From the NCBI RefSeq assembly GCF_050947335.1, contig NC_134997.1, positions 4,154,001-4,218,000 on the forward strand: 64,000 nt of DNA. Reading direction: 5' to 3'. Positions 35,651-47,180 of the stretch are shown here, piece after piece; position 1 is the first letter of the stretch, and the number at the start of each line of letters is the position of its first letter. Both the position numbers and the translations under genes were made by a program. The notes under the pieces were generated by a model. The model was given only the letters and a program-made list of their open reading frames with translations, was not told the DNA's origin and did not search any database. The DNA comes from Megachile rotundata. Taxonomy: Eukaryota > Arthropoda > Insecta > Hymenoptera > Megachilidae.

Positions 35651-36290
35651 CTCCACTCCTTCCCATCGTCCGAATTTAACGCATTAACAGTTCCAGATTT
35701 GCTTACGAAAGATTGAGTGAAATATTTGCCACGGTACGTGAACGAAGAAACTTTTTAATCGGCAAGGATCATATATATGTATGTTCAGATTGCGTTTGTG
35801 TATTTCTAAAGCGAATTGAGAATATTGGGTCGATCGTTAAAGTTGTATGATATTCCGGGCACATACAGATCATAATTCAATCGTCTGTAGCGCGATGAAC
35901 ATGCTCGTCCGATTGTGTAACATTACGTAATTCTTTTAGTGATTGACCCGTGTACACACGTAGCCACACGTTTACTTATGCAATTGATGGCACATTATAA
36001 ATTGAGGTAGGGCGAATTGTATGTACAATCAATGATACTTTAAAGAATACCTTCATTTCAAAGTGTTGCATATAGTTATACATAGAGTTAATTAGTCATA
36101 GTACCAGTAATATTTGCATAAATGTATAGAAACGATATAAAAACTATAGATTAGAATATAAATTCACTTGATCTCTAATTACATTTAATTCGAGGTCTAC
36201 GGGTTACAATTATATTTTAATTGTAAATTGTAAATTGTATACTGGGAAATTAACAATATACACTAAATGTACAAATGGGAAATTGCAATT
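35651..36290. other. intergenic DNA, no gene seen
   Basis: AT-rich; short frames only. Confidence 0.4.
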
Positions 36291-36500
36291 TGCAAATTAG
36301 AAATTAGAAATTATTTTACTATTATTGGCAATAGTATAGTGTAGTACAGTAGAATAATAATAGTATAGCTATTATAATAGAATTAGTTGTATAAAGGCGG
36401 TATAGTAGCACAGTGGAATAGCGAATAAGTAGTGTCTATCGTGTAAGAGTGGAATAGCAGAATAGTAGAGAACTAGAATATTAAAATGGTAAAATAATGA
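36291..36500. repeat. degenerate ATAGTATAGTA-type repeat
   Basis: GTATAGTGTAGTACAGTAGA, AATAATAGTATAGC and GGAATAGCAGAATAGTAG follow one another. It resembles the block at 54230-54610. Confidence 0.55.
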
Positions 36501-36539
36501 AACAGTGCAAATATATTATGATTTGCAGAATATTAAAAG

Positions 36540-37430
36540 TATCAGATTAACTGAACTCTAAAATTTTCGAAATACTGAAATATACAATTTCTAAATTTTT
36601 AAATCCCCAAATACCCAAAATTCATAGACCTTTAAAGCTCTGAAGGTTCCTAGAATCCCAAACCCTTAAATTCACAAATACTTACATTCCTAAATCTCGA
36701 GATTTTCGAATTCTCAACTTTTTCAATTGTCGAATTCCTGAATTTCAAAATCCCCAAATCCTTAAATGTCCAAATTGTTATATTTTTCAATCTTCAATCT
36801 TTGAATCCCCAAGTTCCCAAAGTCAAAAATTCTTAAACCTTGAAATTTCTTAATTCTCAAATTTCCATACCTCTATTGTAAGTTCTGAAACTCTTAAATC
36901 TCTAAATCTCTAAATTTCTAAATCTCTACATCTCTACATCTCTAAATCTCTAAATCTCTAAATCTCTAAATCTCTAAATCTCTAAATTCCCAAATGTCTC
37001 ATATTCTAACATTTCCAAATTCCTAAATTCCTAAATTCCTAAATTCCTAAATTCCTAAATTCCTAAATTCCTAAATTCCTAAATTCCTAAATTCCTAAAT
37101 TCCTAAATTCCTAAATTCCTAAATTCCTAAATTCCTAAATTCCTAAATTCCTAAATTCCTGAATTCCTAAAGTACTAAGTTCCTAAAGCTTGAAACCCTT
37201 AAATCCAAAAAGTTTTGAATTTTTGTATTATCAAATGTTTGAATTCTCAAATACTTAAAGTCTGAAATCCCTAAATCCTTAAATCCCTCTACTTTAAAAT
37301 CCCTAAATCCTCCAGTCTCCAAATCATCAAGTCTTCAAATCTCTAAATTCCCGAATTCTTAAATCCTCAAACTTCTAAATTTTCAAATCCAAAATTCCCA
37401 AATTCCAGAAATGAAATTCCAAATTAAGAA
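36540..37430. repeat. AAATTCC/AAATCTCT block (C-rich strand)
   Basis: Diverged copies flank two regular segments: AAATCTCT with a step of 8 at about 36893-36985, and the perfect AAATTCCT array at 37017-37160. This is the most regular member of the window-wide repeat family. Confidence 0.8.
37017..37160 (+). repeat. perfect 8-bp tandem array, 18 copies of AAATTCCT
   Basis: 144 bases of uninterrupted AAATTCCT units; the next copy is changed to GAATTCCT. The unit is not a multiple of three and the array is non-coding. Likely length-polymorphic. Confidence 0.92.
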
Positions 37431-37960
37431 ACACGAAAGAGAAACAAAAATAAAAATTAGTTATCTTTGCTTCCGTTACTATATCTATCATTATTTCCCT
37501 GAAACTCTATTGTCATAACAAAGTGTAGCGTCTTAAACGTTTAGGGTATCGATTAGAAACGTCATGTTCTTATTATGGTGCACAATTTTCAAAAGCGACG
37601 GTAGAGGAGTCAGTTGACGACCCTTAGAGAAAAAATACCAAGGGGTTGTTGACGTCTCCCCTTGGACGTTTTTTTTTCCTTTCCCGCCCACGTCTCGAAA
37701 CGCGGAAGTCGCAGTCGGAGTGCCTTTTACCGAGCGGATTTCACGCGGCTCCTCTTTACACACGTAACATGTACTTGGCATTATTCATACACGAGTCACG
37801 TTATGTTCACCCCCTTTCCTTGCGTGCACGATCCTAAAGGTTAGGCTGCATGGTCCAGATCCTGACAAACGCTGTCTAAAAGAGCGTCTGACAGCAAGAG
37901 GACCATGGATGAAACTCTGCGACTTTCGCCGAATTTAGAAACAAATCGAACCGGAACACA
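37431..37960. other. intergenic DNA with GC patch at 37580-37930
   Basis: Overlapping frames of 60-82 codons on both strands, no domains. No gene is supported. Confidence 0.4.
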
Positions 37961-38260
37961 CCGAATTCAATGAAACTTATGTAGAAGATAGTTCTCAAAA
38001 AAATATTGGACCCGTATTTTTCTATATCAGCCATCGTTCACAAGGGGTGATAATAACCCCCAAACTTAAGGGCTGATACAATATTTTTGGGAACATCATC
38101 GGAATTGAAGGAGATAATTGAAAGCTTCTTAAATAGGGAATTTTTCTACAGCAGAAAATTTGAATAAACCTTATTTGTTTAAATAATATATTGAAAACTT
38201 ATAATTTTTGTATACATTTTTTTAACTAAATGTTGAACTATTTTTTTGCTACTTTGTGTA
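37961..38260 (+). repeat. dispersed repeat, copy 2 (related to 477-780)
   Basis: CCGAATTCAATGAAACTTA is followed by AAAAATATTGGACCCGTAT and, 190 bases from the start, GCAGAAAATTTG, in the same order and spacing as copy 1. Substitutions and small indels are frequent, so the insertion is old. The class is unknown. Confidence 0.5.
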
Positions 38261-39490
38261 TGTAAACTATGAACTAAAATAGAGAATACGTATTTTTGAA
38301 ATTTTTTGTTTTTAGTGATGTTTATTAGATATATAATTTCAAGTCACCTCTTGTGAAGAGGGGCAATCGACCTCTCTGATATTCAAAAATATTGGTTACC
38401 AATAATGTCCCACGTTGTCACGTATTCTTTTGAACGTGAGTAAGGGATCGAAACATCTAATCCACAATGGCACACTAAATTCGCAGAGTTTTATATTGCG
38501 CCCTCTTATAAGGAACAGAGAGAGTAGTTTTCGAACGGTGTATATCGATTGGCATTACGAGGCAGATCAGTCAACCCAGTCAGTATGTACCCTCGTCGAG
38601 GTACAAAGAAAACGGTGGCTAAGGAAAGAGATCTCTGTCACTAGCTTTGCCACCCTCTTCTTATCCCGTTCGTGGCTGAGACACTTTGTCACCCTCTCAC
38701 GCGTTTTCCTCGATTGAGCGTCGCCTCCTGGCCGACGCTAAACCTCGAAGACGCGTCAAAAAGAGTTGCCGAACAGTGAAGGAAGACGGATAGATCTTTA
38801 TTGTTGTCTTCCTTCGTAAAATCGCTCACTGCGGGAAGATTGATTATTTGATACTGCGGATCGAATGATTCTTTCTCTTATGTATAGTTGAAGAGATACT
38901 TATTGTAGGGAATGGATATGGTTTCTGATTACTTGAAAAATAAAGTAAAAATAGGGGATCCCACCCTCAATTACTTTGACTTTCACACATGTTTCTAAGA
39001 ATATGCCTTTAATTAACATACGCAAAATTTTAATTGTTGCTCGTTGTTAAAAATTATAAACAAACCGTTATAGCATACATTTTGTTTAAAACTCAATAAG
39101 AGCAAATAAAGAATTCGGTCGTTTAATACTTTTTATAATATAAGGGCTCCATTTTATAATGCAAACTAACCGTCTTCAATTAATTCTCCTCCGTTGAGCT
39201 GGTTTTAAATTTTATTTATATTTTACTTACACTTTTTTGTTAAAAAATATAATACACAATGAGCGATGATAAAGTTTTTAGAAAAAGTTACTTGGGGACA
39301 TGTCCCTGACAATACGTATCAAGAGTCAAAGTCATACCTACTCGGCATAATTACCAAGTAATTTTGTATTAGTTACAATTGTATACAGTAAACTTCGCTT
39401 ATGTTGCTGCTTTTTATTAAATGGAATACGGCAGAGAGGGAGTAGAAAAATTGTTGTTGTAGGAATAATACCACACTTGGTGAAATAACG
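38261..39490. other. intergenic DNA with GC patch at 38400-38860
   Basis: The patch opens a 100-codon + frame (38415-38717) with no recognisable domain. CTTCCTTCGTAAAATCGC and surroundings carry no promoter or splice evidence. Confidence 0.4.
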
Positions 39491-40400
39491 TGTTGAGATA
39501 TGATGCTAGGTTAGTAAACAGGTGGCAATTATGTTGTGATATAAGGCGTTACGATATAAGACATTGTGAAATTAGAAGGTATTGATATAGGACGTTCCGA
39601 TACAAGACATGAAATAGAATGTCACGGTACAATGCGTAGCAACGCAACACGTGACAATTAAATGCAATAGAACTTGAAGTAATAAAGTACATAGTAATGA
39701 AACGCGCGTTAATAGAACACATGTTAGTTAAACGCTTAATAATCAAATGGGTGGTTAATAATCGAACGTATCATAATCCAATGTTTAGTATGTAGATGCT
39801 CGGTATTTGAACTCAAGGTAATTAAATGCTTGGTAATAGATTCATTAGTAATTGAACATCTGACCACGTAGTAATCGAATGATTGACAGTCGAGTGTGTC
39901 GTAATTGAATGCTTAAAATTTTGTTAAATTGAATGTTTGGTAATTGAAACCTTAATAACTGAGTGCTTGGTGAATCAGTCCTCAGTATTTGAACTCCTGG
40001 TAACTGAACGTTTGATAACAGGATGTGCGGTCATTAGACGTTTGATAATCGAACGTGTGGTAATCAAACGTTTGACAGTCGAACGCTGAGCGATTGACAG
40101 GAACACATCATGATCGAATATACTTAAGAATTGAATGTTCGGTAATCAAACTCTCGACAAGTGAACGTTTAGTAATTAAGCCTTTGGTAATTGAACGTTT
40201 GGTAACGGAATGAATGTATACTGTTCGGACATTTGACAATGGAACGCTTGGTAATAGAATGTCTTGGTAATCGAATGTTTGACAATTGAATGCGTGGTAA
40301 TCAAATGATTGACAGTCGAACACATGGTAATGTTATAAACAAATGCGTCGTAATCAAATACTTAAAAATTAAATATTAGATAATCAAACGCTTGGCAATA
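39490..40400. repeat. degenerate ~16-bp minisatellite (GGTAATTGAACGTTT-type)
   Basis: Units such as TGGTAATCGAATGTTTGACA, GGTAATCAAACGTTTGACAG and GGTAATTGAACGTTTGGTAA repeat with a loose 15-17 base step for about 900 bases. In the first third the words become CGATATAAGACATTGTG-like. No invariant spacers or direct repeats of CRISPR type. Confidence 0.7.
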
Positions 40401-41860
40401 CCCATGAATAAAATGGCGGCAGCTCAATTTTCCTATCATCAACGATAAAATTTAAATTGTATCAAAAGCCTAAACAAAACGATAATTTTAACGATAATTT
40501 TATTGAGGAAGAGCGAAATTATGAATGACAATACAAATTCCAATCGTTACGGATGAGATATAACCTATAAACGGTAAATTGAACAGGGAACGAAAGGTTT
40601 GGCCCAAAGCCGTAGGAAACATCGATGCATCGGATCACGTATTTGCACCGGCCGCGGAATTTCATCTCCGAATTCCCCCGTTGTATTTTCCAACTAGTTC
40701 GAACGAAAGAATTTTTCCTCGACCACCGATTTCTAGATGCGGTCGGGAATTCGTAATAGTCCAGACCGCGGGTTCTGGAATGATTCCTCTCGCGCTCTCG
40801 CGTACACGCACGAGCACCAGCATACAGGAATTATTTCTCTCGGCTGCATACGAGAGGCGAACCGGTGTCCAACACGCGCGATACAGGTTAACTTTTCTCT
40901 TTGCGGAAGACCGCGAAACTTCCACGCAAAAGCATGGCTCACCGCAAAAGCTCGACGATGCGCTTTGCTCGATCGTTCGCCGACAATTTTCATTTTATTT
41001 TATACTGACGGCGGAAAGCGCCTATGGTTTCACCTTATCTACTTTCTAATCCACTGAGATTTTTTATAAACTAATTCGGATACACGTTCTTTCAATATGG
41101 ATGAGTTTGGTGGAGGTTACTATGATTTTTATATTTCTTGCACACGCTGTCATATAATAAATTTCATTTATTATATTAAGATTTTATATTTATAGACATT
41201 TGTCCACTTATTCAAAATGATTTGTTAGACTATATGTAAATGAAATAATTTGTTCATTTTACAGATGATTTATGAGCTACATATAAATGGCGTGTTAGCT
41301 TTTAATTTATAATTAAATATGGTGATTTTAGTAACCGTAAATAGTTTACGAAGTATGTATCTACATAAATAATTTTTTGATTTATAGTAGCGTTTAATTA
41401 ACAGACAATCTAGTGAATAAACGTGATCTAATCTTGCAGCATGATGACGCTGGTCCCCATAATGTACAAGTGACCTCTACTTGAGTTAACTATCATGAGA
41501 ATTTCCCTCGTGTTCTTTGTATTCACCGGACATCCTACAATTATTTATTTCAAAGTGTTACTAATGTTTTATATTCATTTTTAACGTGATAATAGACGAT
41601 AAGTGGTTTAAAAATATTTGTTGCGAAACAACTGCTGGATGAGTGAGGTTAATATTTTCCTATATAACCTTTATAATTTTATAAAAAATATTTCCATCTC
41701 CCAGAAGCGATAATAATAAGACAATAATATAATTTCGTGTCTCATAAATTTATTTAAGTAAAATTATGTAGGATTGTAAACGGATCTAAAATGATGGATG
41801 AAGTAATACTGCAATGAAAAAGAAAAATGGTGTCCTTCAGAAAGTAGTTTGTAAAAAAAA
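40401..41860. other. intergenic DNA with GC patch at 40590-41050
   Basis: The GC/CpG-rich patch opens frames of 156 and 106 codons (+) and 86-87 codons (-) at once, without domains. It may be a conserved non-coding element or a UTR exon. The remainder is AT-rich. Confidence 0.35.
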
Positions 41861-41869
41861 TATTCGAAC

Positions 41870-42215
41870 ACATTCTGCAATGTTTTGTTTATTTGAGCGT
41901 CGCTTCAACAATAAGCGAAGTGAAATTGGTTTAAAGGACCATAAGATGGTACTGGTTAATAAACAAATATTCAAAGTACATATAATAATGTGTAATTTTT
42001 TTCTTATCTATCATCTTAACAGTCTTTACACTATACACTATACACTAATATGCGATGTTTTGTTCATTTATCTGTCATTTTAACAATAAATAAAATGAAA
42101 TTGCAAACAAAACAAAATGGACACGCCAATCTGCATTGCTTTAATCATCATCTTAAACAAAATGATCCACTATAAACAAAGTAAAATTGCGAACAAAACA
42201 AAATGGCAGTCTAGA
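41870..42215 (+). repeat. imperfect direct repeats with GAACAAAACAAAATGG core
   Basis: GAAATTGCAAACAAAACAAA (about 42090) and AAAATTGCGAACAAAACAAA (about 42184) both lead into ATGG, roughly 93 bases apart. An earlier diverged copy (AGTGAAATTGGTTTAAAGGA) is at about 41919. TTTTGTTTATTTGAGCGTC and TTTTGTTCATTTATCTGTC precede the first two. Confidence 0.45.
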
Positions 42216-42289
42216 TTACAATATGAGACTAGTTACTAGAAAAATGTTGAAAAAATGATTGGATGAATGTTTACACAGTGAAGTTAAAA

Positions 42290-42800
42290 AGGAAGGAAAC
42301 ATAGTGAGTCACTTAATATCCGCAGTAGTCAGCAGCCGCGCCTTGAGGAGGCGGTGCGTGTAGAAGTTTGCGGTGCAAGTCAGTCCCGGGGTTTTTATCG
42401 TTCACTCGACGGCGTAGATATTCATCGACGTGGCTGGTTGATCGCCGCGTACCGGAATAAAACGGAAGACAAAGGAGTGTTGTACCGCGTGGTTGCGGGG
42501 GTGGCTAGGCAAGACGTCGTCGCGGTGGATGGTAACCCGAGCCGCGACGGGGAGGTCAGTCTTCCAAGATTGACGAACACGATAAATCGACCGGCGGTGA
42601 CACCAGTTTGAACGACTCGACGCGACAACCCACTGACCTGCGAATCCAATGCATAGAGTTTCTCTGTCGACGCTGTTCCGCGCCGCGAACGATCCGGAAC
42701 GCAAACGCGTTTCAGAAAACACCATCCTGTTCACGTGCATATTTCGATAAAAAAAATAATTGTAAAGGGATCTTGATGTCGTGTGTATGTTCTTGATACG
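42290..42800. other. CpG-rich patch, possible regulatory or UTR element
   Basis: One of the most CpG-dense stretches (GTCGTCGCGGTGGATGGTAA and similar). Frames of 85 (+) and 112 (-) codons overlap, neither recognisable. No TATA or initiator pair at the expected spacing was found. Confidence 0.35.
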
Positions 42801-43540
42801 ACACGTTACGTTTCTGTCAAAGCTGTATTAATTAGGCCATATAATAAGCAGCTGCTATTTTGTGTAATTGATATTTTGTTAATATTGTGCTAATTGTATT
42901 TCTGTTTTTATGTGCACGTTGATAGGTAATGTTGATAGGTAATGTTCTGATATTAGAAGATGAATAGATGGTTTGTTTTTAGGGGTATAGTCTCAAGTAT
43001 ATTATGTTAACATAGTTCTAAATCCCTAGGTAGATTTCGACATTTTTAGATTATTACATAGATGCAACATTATTTCCCAGTATAAGTTACATTAGTATTA
43101 TAATCATATTTCTTCGTATCTCTATAATCTCCATACATTACTATAACATCTTCATATGTCTATAATATTCCAAGACTACTATAACATGTTCAAGCTATAA
43201 ATACTAACATAAATGCATAAAAACTGTAATCATGTATATATCGACAAAACAATGTTGTAGTATAACTATGATACATAATTACAAAGGATATTTGTCCGAG
43301 AAATAAAACTTAAGCAGAAAGCAGGTTGTTGAATTGTGAAGTGCAAACGGCTGGTTAATATGGAGACAAGGTTAAATGCAACTATGGTAACGTTGAACGT
43401 CCATTCACTATAAATGGCAATATACCTAGATGAAAAAAAGAAAGCAGTCACCCCGAGTTTCTCCATAATGACAAAAAAAGAAACGAGTGGAGTAAAAGAT
43501 TCACAGACGCACATAGAGAGGAGAAAGAGTGTACAAAAGC
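42801..43540. other. AT-rich DNA, no gene seen
   Basis: A duplicated TTGATAGGTAATGTT near 42920-42940 is the only structure noted. Confidence 0.4.
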
Positions 43541-44262
43541 TATCGGGAAGCCATTAATACTCGAACCGCGTATTTCCATGAGGATCTGCGTCGACGAGAG
43601 CGGCGTCGAGCGACAAGAACAACAAGGCCGATGACGTAGCCGAGGAAAACAACGACGACGACCACCACAGAGGCCCGTATTGTCCTGGTCAACGATAAAA
43701 GGTTTCGCATCGTTGCAGTGGCAACGTGCCTACCTACTGGGACACGACGGAGAGACGGAGAGGGTAGCCCAGAAGAAGACGTGGAAACAGAGTGAAATAG
43801 ATAGCTGGACGAACAAAACGTAGGAAAAGAAAAAAAAAGAGGAGGAGAGAAAAAAGAAGGGAAGAAATAGAAAAGAGAAAAAGAGAGAGAGAGATCGGGT
43901 GCAGCAGATAAAGAGGTCGACGATAATGCTCTCAGTACACCCTGGGTTTCGTAGCAGAGAGCGCACCAGGCGGCCATTATATTGTTTTACCTCTGTATCT
44001 CAGTCAGAGATCAACGAGAACGCCGCAGAGAGTGTTCTGTATACACCTTCGATGTTGGCAGCCAGAGGACGAGAGGGCAACCGGAATGAACGGAGTCCCT
44101 AGGGACCGGGGATGTGGTACGCAGGCCGCGTTGAAATGGAGCGGCAAATGCTGCACGTTTCGCGGGCAAACTAGGTGTCTTGGGCATATACACCCTCAAA
44201 CTTCTCATACACAAGTACTACTTCTCATGTACAAGTACTACTTTGAAGAACCTTGGAAAATT
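43541..44262. other. GC patch with purine-rich tract upstream of a candidate exon
   Basis: 43800-43900 is a long purine tract (GAAAAAAAAAGAGGAGGAGA and similar), which creates Phe/Ser-rich minus frames (43540-43977) that are not credible. 43900-44215 is mixed GC-rich sequence. It could be a 5' UTR of the candidate exon at 44263, but no promoter was identified. Confidence 0.35.
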
Positions 44263-44325
44263 ATGGCGCATTTGCACGTTACGCTTTTACTTTGCATAAT
44301 TAACGCTTTGGTAACTGGTGTTGAA
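44263..44325 (+). CDS. candidate first coding exon encoding a signal peptide (unconfirmed)
   Basis: ATG at 44263 sits in a good start context (A at -3, G at +4) and opens MAHLHVTLLLCIINALVTG, then VE. This has a hydrophobic core and a small-residue region like a signal peptide. Immediately after GAA comes GTACGT, a strong splice donor, leaving a 63-base phase-0 coding part; reading through would stop nine bases later. An upstream in-frame Met (44228) is possible. No matching downstream exon was found, and AT-rich DNA follows, so it may be chance. Confidence 0.25.
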
Positions 44326-44340
44326 GTACGTGCTTAGGAC

Positions 44341-45097
44341 TCACTATGTGGATATTCGCATTATTATTCTGCGTATTTGTATATAAATTTGTAGAATTAT
44401 CTTATATATTTATATATGATAGAATAAAGACATTATTATGTATATTTACTAGACTTTCATATTTGACGTGTGGGCATGCAAATTTGAATAACTTAATAAT
44501 TTTGAAATTTGTATGAATTTTGCATTAATTTTCAATATTATATCAATATAGTGTCTGGAATACTAATACAAAAAATATAAAATGATAATGATCTGCTTTG
44601 TTCATCAATGTCCCAGTTTCTCGACATAACTTCAGTAGCACATTCTATAAATAAAAATAAGAAAATAGTTTGTATGAACATGTAAACTTTGAATTCATTA
44701 TTAAAAGTTATTATATAAACATTCATATTTATATTTATATTAAAGAAAATATGAAAATACAATACGTCATAAGTAAATCTGCCATTATTTCGTATATTTT
44801 TCACAATAAAATATTTAATTTAAAAAAGTATGTTTACTTAATATTTTTTTATCGTTATTATTCACAGAACATGTTGGCAAAGAATCAAGTAAAAAAAACT
44901 GGGAGACACTGTGAAGTAATTCGAAGTCCTTTCGTACTTTGTTATAACATTTTTGTTATGACATCTTTACCTTATTTCTGCATAAGGAAAATGTTGGAAA
45001 AGTTTGTTACTAATAAAGTGGGACACCCTGTATATTTTGAACATATTTTACAAGGCCATATAAATACATAGAATCAGATAGCTTAAACATTTTCAAC
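44341..45097. other. AT-rich DNA with a CACCCTGTATA motif
   Basis: A 133-codon + frame (44670-45071) is rich in Ile, Tyr and Lys as expected from AT-rich DNA and is not credible. GGGACACCCTGTATATTTTG near 45020 carries the same end motif as the foldback element at 18370-19390 and may be the relic of a related insertion; no left partner was found. Confidence 0.4.
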
Positions 45098-45720
45098 ATG
45101 GTAGCTCGTCTCCATCGTCGCCATGGTCGTTCGGTATCAGTAGGGTGTCTGCTGAGGCTGATCCACAATGCATCCCCGAGTTGCATTGTACCATTGCACG
45201 AGACGAGACGAGACGAGACGAGACGCAGTGGCATGCAGAAGAATTCTATGAGAGAGGGTGGCAAGAAGAGAGAGGAGAGAGCGACGATAGAAACGAACAA
45301 GAGAGGCCAAGAAAGAAAGGAGACAAGGGCGCAAAGAGACTCCGTAGTGATCGAAACGCGAAAGGGGTTCGGGTCGTATGGGCATTGTTTTTTCACCTCT
45401 CGGGTCCCGTGGTATGAAGCGAACGACGGGGGTAAAAAAGAGGACACGAGTCCTGAATGCCATCCCAGAATTTCAATATCTCTGACATGTCACGCGTTCG
45501 CGTTTTCATTTCGTTCGCTGGCAAAAAAACTGATTTCGCGGATTCGACTGTGCCGCAATTCGTATAGCTTTTTTTCCAATAGCCCTTATCAACTTTACAA
45601 ATCTTATTGTAAAATTCTGCACAATTTTCGGTCAGATAGAAACTCATTCCGAGTAAAATTGTTTCATAGTGTAATGCAAGCATGTTTCTGCGTGACGATA
45701 TTATGCACAAAGGAAATTAT
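45098..45720. other. GC patch with the longest open frame; coding status doubtful
   Basis: A 215-codon + frame (45098-45745) is the longest in the window, but it overlaps 145- and 108-codon minus frames, crosses an (ACGAG)n run and purine-rich sequence, and encodes a low-complexity Arg/Glu/Lys-rich stretch. It continues into AT-rich DNA with no change in pattern. I do not call it a gene. Confidence 0.35.
45198..45225 (+). repeat. (ACGAG)5.6 microsatellite
   Basis: ACGAGACGAGACGAGACGAG continues for 28 bases without interruption. Confidence 0.85.
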
Positions 45721-45724
45721 ACTA

Positions 45725-46080
45725 TATAATGCACACCAAATGTAGAATGTCTTGTAATGGATAATACACAACAAATGCAATATACGATGCGTAATGTGTA
45801 ATGAATAACAAGCGTAGTGTACAAAATATTATAATGTGTAAAGCAAAACTAATGCAATGTATAATGTATTATACTGAATAATGCATAATTAGTGCAATAT
45901 GCAATATATTACAATGTATAATCAATAACAAATGCAACGTACAAAACATTATAATTAATATTATTCAACAAATCCGATATACAATGTATTATAATGTATA
46001 ATGCATAATTAATACAATAGATGCAATGTATAAATTAATACACAACAAACGCAATATAAAATGCTATATATTTCCTATTA
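45725..46080. repeat. degenerate ATAATGTATTATAATG-type repeat
   Basis: GCAATGTATAATGTATTATA, ACTGAATAATGCATAATTAG and AATGCAATATACGATGCG words recur with a 20-40 base step over 350 bases. Confidence 0.6.
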
Positions 46081-46690
46081 TTTTTGTTCAACATCAATGA
46101 AACTTGGTCTATGTGCTCTTTATGATCCGACGGGAAGGATAAACTACTTAATTTGTGGGCATATTACCAATACAGCGTAATAATAGGCTTTAAATGATTG
46201 AATAATTAGGATTACGATTAGGGGAAGCTGCACAAATGACCGCTGGACGGCGCCACTGCTGAGCCTCCATTTAAACAACAGAATTAGGATTAGTTTTAAC
46301 TATGATAGATTAATTAAGCAAACAAAATTAAAACAACGAGTTAAATAAGTGAAGAAAATTAAAAAGTTAATTATCAATTAATTGCCTATGGATAGGGGAT
46401 ACAAGAAATCCTTAAAATTATGGCGTCTATCTTAAATAAAATCAACTAAAAATGGCTCTGTAAAGGGCTGTAGAGAAACTAAACAACGATACTTTTGATA
46501 CATATGAATAGATGGAAGTATAAAAATATATTTTCAAATATTAGTTACTTGTGATATTTGAAGGAGATAAGAGTATAGTATTTTTATGTACATTTAGAAG
46601 GAAGATATTAATAATTGCATTGAAAATATGAAATTATCAATTTTTGGTAATTGTAAAAATAATTGATCTTCTAATAAATTGTCAATGACG
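46081..46690. other. AT-rich DNA, no gene seen
   Basis: ATCAATGAAACTTGGTCTAT at about 46092 is slightly like the start of the dispersed repeat at 477 and 37961, but similarity fades quickly. Confidence 0.35.
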
Positions 46691-47180
46691 TAATACTAGC
46701 GATGTGTATACGATTTAAGTTACACTAGTAATTTGTAGATGAATAAAATTGTACTAGTAATTTGTAATTGATTTTTGTCACACTAATAACTTGTTAATGA
46801 TCCAAGAGAGTAACGTGTCAATGACTCAAAGACTTTAGTCATCCTAATAACTTGTTTATTTTATAGTAACTTGAAAATGTCTTAAATTGTGCTAGTATTT
46901 TGTAAGTAATATCAGTCATGTTCGTAATTTATAAACGATTACAATCATATAAGTAATTTGTGAATAATTTCAATCATATTAATAACATCACTCATACTAG
47001 TAATTTGTAAGTAACTAAAGTTATACAAGTAATCTGTGAATATATTAAGCCATACTAAATTATTAATAATATCAGTTGTACTAGTAATTTGTAAATATCT
47101 CAAGTCATGCTAACTTGCCAATAACATCCGTCATACTAGTAACTTATGAAGGACTTCCTAATAACTTGCAAACGACTTAA
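46690..47180. repeat. degenerate ~28-bp repeat (TCATACTAGTAATTTGTAA-type)
   Basis: TACACTAGTAATTTGTAGAT, TACTAGTAATTTGTAATTG, CATACTAGTAATTTGTAAG and TGTACTAGTAATTTGTAAAT recur among more diverged units. ACTAGT is the best conserved part. Confidence 0.65.

Noticed and set aside
39490..40400. CRISPR-like array
   Set aside because: Same reasons: degenerate 15-17 base units, no spacer structure.
44670..45071. 133-codon + frame
   Set aside because: Ile/Tyr/Lys/Asn-rich as expected from AT-rich DNA; no motif.
45098..45745. 215-codon + frame, the longest in the window
   Set aside because: Overlapped by long minus frames, crosses (ACGAG)n and purine-rich sequence, product is low-complexity and shows no domain; no splice or promoter support.
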